The notes under the pieces: model-generated
The model's input: only the letters and a program-made list of their open reading frames with translations
Told to the model about the DNA's origin: nothing
The model's database searches: none
Assembly: GCF_030316845.1 (NCBI RefSeq)
Contig: NZ_JASZYS010000005.1
Location: 372,001 to 436,000, forward strand
Source: Variovorax davisae
GTDB taxonomy: Bacteria; Pseudomonadota; Gammaproteobacteria; Burkholderiales; Burkholderiaceae_C
Direction of reading: 5' to 3'
Length of the DNA: 64,000 nt
Program-made: the position numbers and the translations under genes
In this document: piece after piece, positions 56,705-64,000 of the stretch
Layout of the letters: the number at the start of each line of letters is the position of its first letter
How positions within the stretch are numbered: position 1 is the first letter of the stretch

Positions 56705-57469
56705 ATGAGCGACATCCTCGTCCACACCGAAGCCGGTGTGATGACACTGACCTTCAACCGCCTCGACAAGAAGAACTCGATCACCAGCGCGATGTACGGC
56801 GAACTGGCCGACGCGCTGGCCCGGGCCGAACAGGACGGCGCCGTGCGCGCGGTGCTGATCCAGGGCGACGCCACGATCTTCAGCGCCGGCAACGACATCG
56901 GCGACTTCCTCAACCAGCCGCCGTCGACCCAGGAGTCGCCGGTGTTCCGCTTCCTGCGCGGCATCGCCACCTTTCCGAAGCCGATCGTGGCGGCGGTCTG
57001 CGGCCCGGCGGTGGGCATCGGCACCACGATGCTGTTCCACTGCGACCTGGTCTACGCTGGCGACAACGCGGCCTTCTCGATGCCCTTCGTGAACCTGGGC
57101 CTGTGCCCCGAGGCGGCGTCCAGCCTGCTGGTGCCGCAGATGTTCGGCTACCACCGCGCGGCCGAGGCGCTGCTGCTGGGCGAGCCCTTCATGGCCGAGG
57201 CGGCGCTCGAAGTCGGCCTGGTCAACCGCGTGGTGCCGCCGACCGAAGCCAATGCCATCGCCCAGGCGCAGGCCCGCAAGCTGGCGGCCAAGCCGCTGAG
57301 CGCCCTGATCGAGACCAAGCGCCTGATGAAGAAGTCGCAGCAGCCCGCGCTGCTGGAGCGCATGGGCGAGGAGGGCCAGAGCTTCGGCCGCATGCTGCGC
57401 GAACCGGCGGCGCGCGAGGCCTTCACGGCCTTCATGGAAAAGCGCAAGCCCGACTTCTCGAAGGTCTAA
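56705..57469 (+). CDS. Crotonase-family protein, probable delta3,delta2-enoyl-CoA isomerase
   Basis: 254 residues. The oxyanion hole is FSAGNDIGDF and CGPAVGIGTT. Both catalytic glutamates of a hydratase are absent (Thr and Phe at those positions). Instead E136 in LGLCPEAASS stands where peroxisomal and mitochondrial delta3,delta2-enoyl-CoA isomerases have their single catalytic Glu. So double-bond shift of unsaturated fatty acyl-CoAs is more likely than hydration. Last gene of the rightward operon. Confidence 0.85.
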   Translation: MSDILVHTEAGVMTLTFNRLDKKNSITSAMYGELADALARAEQDGAVRAVLIQGDATIFSAGNDIGDFLNQPPSTQESPVFRFLRGIATFPKPIVAAVCGPAVGIGTTMLFHCDLVYAGDNAAFSMPFVNLGLCPEAASSLLVPQMFGYHRAAEALLLGEPFMAEAALEVGLVNRVVPPTEANAIAQAQARKLAAKPLSALIETKRLMKKSQQPALLERMGEEGQSFGRMLREPAAREAFTAFMEKRKPDFSKV

Positions 57470-57488
57470 GCGACCCCCGAGGCCGCGG

Positions 57489-57911
57489 TCAGGCCTTTTC
57501 GATCGGCCTGGGGCGGCCGTCGTCGTCTATCGCCACGTAGGTGAAGGTGGCTTCGGTCACCTTGATGTATTCGCCCTGGGCCCGCAGGCGCTCGGCGAAC
57601 ACCTCGACCAGCACCGTGATCGAGGTGCGGCCGATGCGCACCAGCTTCGAGTAGAACGACAGGACGTCGCCCAGCCGCACCGGCTGCTTGAAGATGAATT
57701 CGTTGACCGCCACGGTCGCCATCCGGCCCTTGGCGTGGCGCGCCGGGATCACCGAGCCGGCCAGGTCGCACTGGGCCATGACCCAGCCGCCGAAGATGTC
57801 GCCATTGGCGTTGCAGTCGGCCGGCATCGGGATCACCTTGAGCACCAGCTCCATGTCGGCCGGCAGGCTCTTGAGGGTGGCGGTGAGGTTGGCGCTGGAA
57901 TCTGCGGACAT
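57489..57911 (-). CDS. Acyl-CoA thioesterase, YciA/BACH hot-dog family
   Basis: 140 residues. The hot-dog signature NANGDIFGGWVMAQCDLAG includes the catalytic Asp, and GDVLSFYSKLVRIGRTSITV forms the central sheet. YciA-type enzymes hydrolyse short and medium acyl-CoAs. It is convergent with the crotonase (19 bases apart) and divergent from the ABC exporter. ATG 57911 is chosen because it precedes the Ser/Asn-rich lead before the first helix. Confidence 0.9.
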   Translation of the reverse strand: MSADSSANLTATLKSLPADMELVLKVIPMPADCNANGDIFGGWVMAQCDLAGSVIPARHAKGRMATVAVNEFIFKQPVRLGDVLSFYSKLVRIGRTSITVLVEVFAERLRAQGEYIKVTEATFTYVAIDDDGRPRPIEKA

Positions 57912-57973
57912 GGGCACAATCTGGGGTCGGGTCGTCAGACCCTTCTGAAAACAACAGCCCACGATTGTCTCCC

Positions 57974-59806
57974 ATGCGCCGCAGCGGCGAAGCACTTTCC
58001 TCTCCCCACTCCTCCTCGGCGGACACGCCCGCCCGCAGCGACCGATCCGACTGGGCCACGCTGCGGCGGCTGTTTCCGTACCTCTGGCGTTACAAATGGC
58101 GCGTCATGGCGGCCTTGGCCTTCATGGTCGGGGCCAAGGTGGCGAACGTCGGCGTGCCGATCCTGCTCAAGAACCTGGTCGACGCGATGTCGATCAAGCC
58201 CGGCAGCGCCGCGGCGCTGCTGGTGGTGCCGGTGGGGCTGCTGGTCGCCTACGGGCTGCTGCGGCTGTCGACCGCGGTCTTCAACGAGCTGCGCGAACTG
58301 GTCTTCGCCAAGGCCACCGAGGGCGCGGCGCGCAGCATCTCGCTGGAGGTGTTCCAGCACCTGCATGCGCTGAGCCTGCGCTTCCACCTGGAACGCCAGA
58401 CCGGCGGCATGACGCGCGACATCGAGCGCGGCACGCGGGGCGTGCATTCGCTGATCTCGATGTCGCTCTACAGCATCGTGCCGACGATCATCGAGCTGAC
58501 GCTGGTGCTGACCATCCTGGGCGTGAAGTTCGATTCGGGCTTCGTCTGGATCACGCTGGCGGCGCTGGTGGTCTACATCGGCTTCACCGTCACCGTGACC
58601 GAGTGGCGGACCCAGTTCCGCAAGACCATGAACGAGCTCGACTCGGTGGCGCAGAGCCGCGCGGTCGATTCGCTGCTCAACTACGAGACGGTCAAGTACT
58701 TCAACAACGAGGGCTTCGAGGCCGGCCGCTATGACGCCAGCCTGGAGCGCTACCGCAAGGCCGCGGTCAAGAGCCAGACCACGCTCAGCATGCTGAACGC
58801 GGGCCAGCAATGCCTGATCGCGGTCAGCCTGGTCGCCATGCTCTACCGGGCCACGCAGGGCGTGGTCGACGGCCACATGACGCTGGGCGACCTGGTGATG
58901 GTCAATGCCTTCATGATCCAGCTCTACATCCCGCTCAATTTCCTGGGCGTGATCTACCGCGAGATCAAGCAGAGCCTGACCGACCTCGACAAGATGTTCG
59001 TCCTGCTCGAGAAGGAGCGCGAGGTGCGCGACGCGCCGCAGGCCCGGCCGCTGGCGGGCCATGATTCGACGGTGCGCTTCGAGGACGTCAATTTCGCCTA
59101 CGAGGCGGCGCGGCCGATCCTGAAGCACGTGAGCTTCGAGATCCCGGCCGGCAAGACCGTGGCCGTGGTCGGGCCGTCGGGCTCGGGCAAGTCGACGCTG
59201 GCGCGCCTGCTCTACCGCTTCTACGACGTCCAGCAGGGCCGCATCACGATCGGCGGCGAGGACATCCGGCAGGTCACGCAGGCCAGCGTCCGGCAGGCGA
59301 TCGGCATCGTGCCGCAGGACACGGTGCTGTTCAACGACACGGTCGAATACAACATCGCCTATGGCCGTCCGGGCGCCAGCCGGGAAGAAGTCGAGGAGGC
59401 CGCGCGGGCGGCGCGCATCCACGACTTCATCGCCCACACGCCCAAGGGCTACGAGACCATGGTCGGCGAGCGCGGGCTCAAGCTTTCGGGCGGCGAGAAG
59501 CAGCGGGTGGCGATCGCGCGCACCTTGCTCAAGAACCCGCCGATCGTGATCTTCGACGAGGCCACCTCGGCGCTGGATTCGGCCAACGAGCGGGCGATCC
59601 AGTCCGAGCTCAAGAGCGCGGCGCGCAACAAGACCACGCTGGTGATCGCGCACCGCCTCTCGACGGTGGTCGACGCGCACGAGATCCTGGTGCTCGAGGG
59701 CGGCGTGATCGTCGAGCGCGGCACGCATGCGCAGTTGCTGGAAAGCCAGGGCAAGTACGCCCAGATGTGGCGCCTGCAGAGGCTCGAGGCCGAGCCCGTT
59801 CTGTGA
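57974..59806 (+). CDS. ABC transporter, Atm1-like half-exporter (fused membrane and ATPase domains)
   Basis: 610 residues. Six membrane helices fill ~35-330, followed by the ATPase: Walker A GPSGSGKST at 400-408, signature LSGGEKQR at 504-511, Walker B IVIFDEATSALDSAN and the H-loop in IAHRLST. LLNYETVKYFNNEGFEAGRY is the Atm1/HMT1 hallmark. Homologues export glutathione-linked or iron-sulfur-related compounds. ATG 57974 starts a polar ~30-residue cytosolic lead. Confidence 0.9.
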   Translation: MRRSGEALSSPHSSSADTPARSDRSDWATLRRLFPYLWRYKWRVMAALAFMVGAKVANVGVPILLKNLVDAMSIKPGSAAALLVVPVGLLVAYGLLRLSTAVFNELRELVFAKATEGAARSISLEVFQHLHALSLRFHLERQTGGMTRDIERGTRGVHSLISMSLYSIVPTIIELTLVLTILGVKFDSGFVWITLAALVVYIGFTVTVTEWRTQFRKTMNELDSVAQSRAVDSLLNYETVKYFNNEGFEAGRYDASLERYRKAAVKSQTTLSMLNAGQQCLIAVSLVAMLYRATQGVVDGHMTLGDLVMVNAFMIQLYIPLNFLGVIYREIKQSLTDLDKMFVLLEKEREVRDAPQARPLAGHDSTVRFEDVNFAYEAARPILKHVSFEIPAGKTVAVVGPSGSGKSTLARLLYRFYDVQQGRITIGGEDIRQVTQASVRQAIGIVPQDTVLFNDTVEYNIAYGRPGASREEVEEAARAARIHDFIAHTPKGYETMVGERGLKLSGGEKQRVAIARTLLKNPPIVIFDEATSALDSANERAIQSELKSAARNKTTLVIAHRLSTVVDAHEILVLEGGVIVERGTHAQLLESQGKYAQMWRLQRLEAEPVL

Positions 59807-59841
59807 ACCCCCTTTTTCCTTGATCCAGGAGCAAGCCGAGA

Positions 59842-60786
59842 ATGTCCGAGAAGATCCCCCTGTTGGTCCTCAACAGCCTGTCGCAAGCCCACCAGGCGCA
59901 GATCGCCGCGGTCTACGACGTGACCTATCTGCCGGTGCCGACGCCGGCCCAGCGCGATGAACTGATCGCCGCCCAGGGCGGGCGCTTCCGCGCGGTGCTG
60001 ACGATCGGCTCGATCGGTCTCACGGCCGCGGAGATCGCCGCGATGCCGAAGCTGGAGCTGGTGTGCTGCATGGGCGCGGGCTACGAGGGCGTGGCGCTGG
60101 AGGCGGCGCGGGCGCGCGGCATCGCGCTCGCGAACGGCGCGGGCACCAACGACGACTGCGTGGCCGACCATGCCTTCGGCCTGCTGATCGGCGCCATGCG
60201 CCACATCCGCACGCTCGACCGGCTGTGCCGCGAAGGCGTGCGGCGCGAGACGATCCCGCATCCGCCCAACGTCTCCGGCAAGCGCCTGGGCATCGTGGGG
60301 CTGGGCACCATCGGCCAGAAGATCGCCCGGCGCGCGGCGGGCTTCGACATGGCGATCGGCTATCACAACCGCAAGCCGCGCGAGGGCGCGGCGCACCGCT
60401 ATTTCGACAGCGTGCTGGCGCTGGCCGAATGGGCCGACATCCTGGTGGTCGCGACGCCGGGCGGCGCCGGCACGCGGCACCTGGTGAACGCCGCCGTCCT
60501 CGACGCGCTGGGGCCGCAGGGCTTCCTGGTCAACATCTCGCGCGGCAGCGTGGTCGACACCGAGGCGCTCGCCGCGGCCCTGCGCGAAGGCCGGCTCGCA
60601 GGCGCCGGGCTCGATGTCTACGAGAGCGAGCCGCTGCCGCCCGCACCGCTGGTCGGGCTCGACAACGTGCTGCTGACGCCGCACATGGCGGGCTGGTCGC
60701 CGGAGGCGACGCAGGCGTCGCTCGATCGATTCCTGGCGAATGCCGAGGGGCACTTTTCGGGGCGTGGGGTGGTGTCGGCCATCTGA
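59842..60786 (+). CDS. D-isomer-specific 2-hydroxyacid dehydrogenase (glyoxylate/hydroxypyruvate reductase-like)
   Basis: 314 residues. NAD(P) motif GIVGLGTIGQKIA; after the second strand the residues are YHNRKPRE, favouring NADPH. Catalytic Arg in NISRGSVVD, Glu in YESEPLP and His in LTPHMAGW are present. It interconverts a 2-keto acid and a D-2-hydroxy acid, probably glyoxylate or hydroxypyruvate. Stands 35 bases after the ABC exporter. Confidence 0.9.
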   Translation: MSEKIPLLVLNSLSQAHQAQIAAVYDVTYLPVPTPAQRDELIAAQGGRFRAVLTIGSIGLTAAEIAAMPKLELVCCMGAGYEGVALEAARARGIALANGAGTNDDCVADHAFGLLIGAMRHIRTLDRLCREGVRRETIPHPPNVSGKRLGIVGLGTIGQKIARRAAGFDMAIGYHNRKPREGAAHRYFDSVLALAEWADILVVATPGGAGTRHLVNAAVLDALGPQGFLVNISRGSVVDTEALAAALREGRLAGAGLDVYESEPLPPAPLVGLDNVLLTPHMAGWSPEATQASLDRFLANAEGHFSGRGVVSAI

Positions 60787-60795
60787 GCGTCTTGT

Positions 60796-62253
60796 CTATG
60801 CTGGCGAGGGCGACCCCAGCACCGGCGGTTGAACCGCCCCCCAGCCGCAGGCCAGGTCATACGCATGCCCCAGCCGCAGCACCGCCATGTCCGCATGCGC
60901 CGGTCCCGCGAGCTGCAGCCCCATCGGCAGCCCCTCGCCGTTGAATCCCGCCCGCACATTGAGCGTCGGCAGGCCGGCCAGCGTGAAAGGCGTGACGATC
61001 TCCATCCAGCGGTGGTAGGTGTCGCTCTCCACGCCGCCGACCGACCTGGGCCAGGTCAGGGTCGCGTCGAAGGGAAAGACCTGCGCCGTCGGCGCCACCA
61101 CGAAGTCGAACCGTTCGAAGGCCCTCAGGAATGCCCGGTAGACGTTGGAACGGTAGACCGACGCCTGGTACAGCGCCGCGGCGTCGAGCAACTGGCTCTG
61201 CTCGATCTCCCAGCGCGCCTCGGGCTTGAGCTGGCCGCGCAGGGCCGGATCGGCGGTGGCGGCGCCGAGTTTGCCGCCGACCAGCAGCTGGCGCAGGCGC
61301 AGCCAGGCGGTCCAGTTCTGTTCGCGCGGCACCGCGAGCTGGCACGGCTCGACCTCGCAGCCGAGGTCGCGGAAGGTCTGCAGCGCGCTCTCGCACAACT
61401 CGCGCACGCCCGGCGCCAGCGGCAGTTCGGGCCAGAGGCTGCCGAGCCAGCCGATGCGCAGTCCCTTGGGCTCGCCGTCCAGCCGCAGCGCATCGGGCGA
61501 GGGCAGGGCGCCTTCCAGCGACAGTGGCAGGCGCGGATCGAAGCCCGCCTGTACCGCGAGCAGGCGCGCGGCATCCTCGACCGTGCGCGCCATCGGCCCC
61601 TCGGTGCCGAGCTGCTGCAGGAACAGATCGTCTTCGGGCGCGCCCGGCACCCGGCCGCGCGAGGGCCTGAAACCGATCACGTTGTTGAAGGCGGCGGGGT
61701 TGCGCAGCGAGCCGCCCATGTCGCTGCCGTCGGCCACCGGCAGCATGCCGAGGGCCAGCGCCACCGCCGCGCCGCCGCTGCTGCCGCCGGCGCTCAGCCG
61801 CGGGTCGTAGGCATTGAGCGTGGTGCCGAAGACCGTGTTGTAGGTGTGCGAGCCGAGCCCGAACTCGGGCGTGTTGGTCTTGCCGATGACGATCGCGCCG
61901 GCGCTGCGCATGCGGGCCACGTGAAGGCTGTCGCTGCGCGCGGGCGTGCGCGGCGCGATCGGCGATCCCATCGAGGTCGGCAGGCCGGCGGCGTGGCTCA
62001 GGTCCTTGACCGCCAGCGGGAAGCCGTGCATCCAGCCCTGGCGCTCACCGCGCGCGAGCTGGGCGTCGCGCTCGCCGGCCTCGTCGAGCAGCTGCTGCGG
62101 TTCGCGCAGCGAGACGATCGCGTTGAAGCGCGGGTTGAGCGCCTCGATGCGCGCCAGCGTGGCGCCCATCAGCTCGCGGCAGGACAGTTCGCGCCGGGCG
62201 ATCAGCTGCGACAGGCGGGTGGCATCGAGGGCGAGAAGGTCGGCGGCGTTCAT
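60796..62253 (-). CDS. Amidase-signature enzyme
   Basis: 485 residues. The Ser-cisSer-Lys triad is K83 (AVKDLSH), S158 in AGGSSGGAA and S182 (MGGSLRNPA), spaced as in malonamidase E2. It hydrolyses an amide to acid and ammonia; GatA is unlikely because no GatB or GatC is nearby. It is divergent from a LysR regulator 58 bases away, which probably controls it. Substrate unknown. Confidence 0.9.
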   Translation of the reverse strand: MNAADLLALDATRLSQLIARRELSCRELMGATLARIEALNPRFNAIVSLREPQQLLDEAGERDAQLARGERQGWMHGFPLAVKDLSHAAGLPTSMGSPIAPRTPARSDSLHVARMRSAGAIVIGKTNTPEFGLGSHTYNTVFGTTLNAYDPRLSAGGSSGGAAVALALGMLPVADGSDMGGSLRNPAAFNNVIGFRPSRGRVPGAPEDDLFLQQLGTEGPMARTVEDAARLLAVQAGFDPRLPLSLEGALPSPDALRLDGEPKGLRIGWLGSLWPELPLAPGVRELCESALQTFRDLGCEVEPCQLAVPREQNWTAWLRLRQLLVGGKLGAATADPALRGQLKPEARWEIEQSQLLDAAALYQASVYRSNVYRAFLRAFERFDFVVAPTAQVFPFDATLTWPRSVGGVESDTYHRWMEIVTPFTLAGLPTLNVRAGFNGEGLPMGLQLAGPAHADMAVLRLGHAYDLACGWGAVQPPVLGSPSPA

Positions 62254-62311
62254 GGCGGTCGCGGGATCGGTGAGGGTGCACCAGTATGTCGCAGCCTCGC
62301 ATAATCGCCGG

Positions 62312-63262
62312 ATGGAAACCAAGTGGCTCGAAGACTTCGTCAGCCTGGCCGAGACCCGCAGCTTCAGCCGCTCGGCCCAGCTGCGCCACGTGACGCAGCC
62401 GGCCTTCTCGCGCCGCATCCAGGCCCTGGAGGGCTGGGCCGGCACCGACCTGGTCGACCGCAGCTCCTATCCCACCCGCCTGACGCCGGCCGGCCAGACG
62501 CTCTACGGCCAGGCGATCGAGATGCTGCAGGCGCTGCAGAGCACGCGGGCCATGCTGCGCGGGCATTCGGCGGTGGCGCAGGACGTGATCGAGTTCGCGA
62601 TCCCGCACACGCTCGCCTTCACCTTCTTCCCGGCCTGGATCACCAGCCTGCGCGAGCAGTTCGGGCCGATGAAGAGCCGGCTCATCGCGCTGAACGTGCA
62701 CGACGCGGTGCTGCGCCTGGTCGAAGGCAGCTGCGACGTCCTGATCGCCTACCACCATGCCTCGCAACCGCTGCCGCTCGACGCCAACCGCTACGAGATG
62801 GTGAGCCTGGGCGAGGAGGTGGTCGCGCCCTGGGTCAAGCCCGATGCCGAAGGCGCGCCGCGCTACCGCCTGCCCGGCAGGGCCGGCCAGCCGCTGCCCT
62901 ATCTGGGCTACGCGCCGGGCGCCTACCTCGGACGCGTGGTCGACCAGCTGCTCAAGCAGTCCGGCACCGCGATCCATCTCGACCGGGTCTACGAGACCGA
63001 CATGGCCGAAGGCCTCAAGGTGATGGCGCTCGAAGGCCATGGCATCGCCTTCCTGCCGCAGAGCGCGGTGCGCAAGGAGGTCCGCGCCCGCACCCTGGTC
63101 AGCGCCCTGCCGCCCGAGATCGACCGGCTCGACGCCACGATGGAGATCCGGGCCTACCGGGAGCGCCCCGGCACCCCGGCCTCGAAGAGCGCCGGGCGCG
63201 TCGGCAAGGGCGCCGCGGATGCGCTGTGGGCGTATCTGGTTCAGGCCCAGGGTTCAGGCTGA
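62312..63262 (+). CDS. LysR-family transcriptional regulator
   Basis: 316 residues. The winged helix begins METKWLEDFVSLAETRSFSR, followed by QLRHVTQPAFSRRIQALE. The effector domain contains FAIPHTLAFTFFPAWI and LKVMALEGHGIAFLPQSAV. It shares a 58-base intergenic region with the amidase. The downstream neighbour is a glutamate/aspartate-type binding protein on the same strand, which it could also regulate. Confidence 0.9.
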   Translation: METKWLEDFVSLAETRSFSRSAQLRHVTQPAFSRRIQALEGWAGTDLVDRSSYPTRLTPAGQTLYGQAIEMLQALQSTRAMLRGHSAVAQDVIEFAIPHTLAFTFFPAWITSLREQFGPMKSRLIALNVHDAVLRLVEGSCDVLIAYHHASQPLPLDANRYEMVSLGEEVVAPWVKPDAEGAPRYRLPGRAGQPLPYLGYAPGAYLGRVVDQLLKQSGTAIHLDRVYETDMAEGLKVMALEGHGIAFLPQSAVRKEVRARTLVSALPPEIDRLDATMEIRAYRERPGTPASKSAGRVGKGAADALWAYLVQAQGSG

Positions 63263-63271
63263 CGCCGTCGA

Positions 63272-63288
63272 TTTGTGCACTGCACAAA
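63272..63288. promoter_or_regulatory. Perfect palindrome TTTGTGCA-C-TGCACAAA after the LysR gene
   Basis: Eight-base arms flank a single central base, nine bases after the LysR stop and ~230 bases upstream of the binding-protein start. No T-run follows, so it looks like a protein-binding site rather than a terminator. The regulator is unknown. Confidence 0.5.
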
Positions 63289-63515
63289 CTATGACGCGCC
63301 GACATGCCGACCACCGCATTCGGCATTGGGCGACCGCCGCAAGTGTGACTAAAGTCCGCCTCACGTTTTTTTCGGGCACAAAGGCTGCTTTGAAGAAGGT
63401 GTTCGCGAATCGAGGCGCCCTTGCAAGGTGCATCCCGCACCGGGTTGGTCCGGGTATGGCGCAGAATGCGGGCGTCTAGAATTTCGAGTCTTTCTCTCAG
63501 TCTCAGGAGTCAAGT

Positions 63516-64000
63516 ATGAAGAAGCAGGTATTGGCGCTGGCCGTGATGGCCCTCGCCGCAGGAGGAGCCTTCGCACAGGCCGGCGACACGCTGGCCAAGA
63601 TCAAGTCCAGCGGTGCCGTGACGATGGGCGTGCGCGACTCGTCCGGCGCGCTGGCCTACACCATCGGCGACGGCAAGTACGTCGGCTTCCACACCGAGAT
63701 GTCGGAACGCATCCTGGCCGACATCCAGAAGCAGCTCGGCCTGCCCAAGCTCGACATCAAGCGCCAGCTGGTGACCTCGCAGAACCGCGTGCCGCTGGTG
63801 CAGAACGGCACCGTCGACCTCGAATGCGGCTCGACCACCAACAACGCCACGCGCCAGAAGGACGTCGCCTTCGCCATCACCACCTACGTCGAGGAAGTCC
63901 GCATCGCGGTCAAGGCCAATTCGGGCATCAACTCGATCAAGGACCTCAACGGCAAGAACGTGGTCACGACCACCGGCACGACCTCGGTCCAGACCCTGCG
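63516..64000 (+). CDS. Glutamate/aspartate-type ABC transporter substrate-binding protein (GltI-like), 5' part
   Basis: The first ~160 residues are visible. Signal peptide MKKQVLALAVMALAAGGAFA is followed by a type II binding fold: LAKIKSSGAVTMGVRDSSGA, GFHTEMSERILADIQKQLG, and VDLECGSTTNNATRQKDVAF, which is characteristic of GltI. It captures acidic amino acids in the periplasm; the permease and ATPase genes should follow beyond the window. TCAGGAGT is the ribosome site before ATG 63516. Confidence 0.92.
   Translation, partial: MKKQVLALAVMALAAGGAFAQAGDTLAKIKSSGAVTMGVRDSSGALAYTIGDGKYVGFHTEMSERILADIQKQLGLPKLDIKRQLVTSQNRVPLVQNGTVDLECGSTTNNATRQKDVAFAITTYVEEVRIAVKANSGINSIKDLNGKNVVTTTGTTSVQTL

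Overview
The window is high-GC DNA with tightly packed genes and stop/start (ATGA, GTGA, TAATG) overlaps. The families seen are those of a soil or plant-associated betaproteobacterium of the Comamonadaceae (Variovorax-like): several orphan Bug/TctC tripartite-tricarboxylate receptors, a protocatechuate 4,5-cleavage cluster, branched-chain-type ABC importers, BKACE, and the GC-rich multi-hairpin intergenic elements typical of that family. The genus is an inference from gene content; no rRNA or tRNA gene was seen.

Region 1 (1-9.1 kb) holds two small catabolic modules. A divergent GntR regulator (cut by the window edge) faces an SDR-SDR-fumarylacetoacetase-fold operon that fits the non-phosphorylative oxidation of a deoxy-sugar acid (L-fucose/L-rhamnose type). 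A six-gene leftward operon (intradiol dioxygenase, SDR, BKACE, quinone-oxidoreductase-like MDR, cupin, Bug receptor) is divergent from a LacI-family regulator across a perfect TGCAAACGTTTGCA operator.

Region 2 (9.2-26 kb) is one rightward, apparently co-transcribed run of about 16 kb behind a GntR/UTRA regulator: a complete LivKHMGF-type importer, a Bug receptor, an aconitase-family large and small subunit pair, HyuB and HyuA (ATP-dependent hydantoinase/oxoprolinase), an isochorismatase-fold hydrolase without its cysteine nucleophile, a flavoprotein oxidoreductase, an isocitrate-lyase-superfamily C-C lyase, a second Bug receptor and a 6-phosphogluconate-dehydrogenase-like reductase. The combination (open a cyclic amide or imide, hydrate or dehydrate a dicarboxylate, split it by retro-aldol) resembles no pathway I can name in full. 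It is the best candidate here for an undescribed catabolic system.

Region 3 (26-34.7 kb) is the protocatechuate meta (4,5-) pathway under a divergent LysR regulator: LigJ, LigK, a Bug receptor, LigI, LigA, LigB, LigC and an aldo/keto reductase, preceded by a signal-less periplasmic-binding-fold protein. No LigU-type tautomerase is visible.

Region 4 (34.7-48.5 kb) looks like a mixed accessory segment: a Fic protein with its inhibitory helix, an atypical crotonase, a zinc-ribbon/proline-rich membrane protein, a stand-alone RNA polymerase alpha-CTD-like protein, a 5'-truncated lipoprotein-family remnant, two DUF1254/DUF1214 proteins, a full arsRC-acr3-arsH operon, a soluble histidine kinase, a ribonuclease H, an I78-type inhibitor lipoprotein, two small hypothetical genes, and a junction where a truncated response regulator runs into the tail of an S24/LexA-type repressor.

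Region 5 (48.5-64 kb) returns to core-like metabolism: a TetR-controlled beta-oxidation set (acyl-CoA dehydrogenase, a FadN-type HAD/enoyl-CoA hydratase fusion, thiolase, thioesterase, DsbA-fold isomerase, enoyl-CoA isomerase-like crotonase), a YciA thioesterase, an Atm1-type ABC exporter, a D-2-hydroxyacid dehydrogenase, an amidase divergent from a LysR regulator, and the start of a glutamate/aspartate-type binding protein cut by the right edge.
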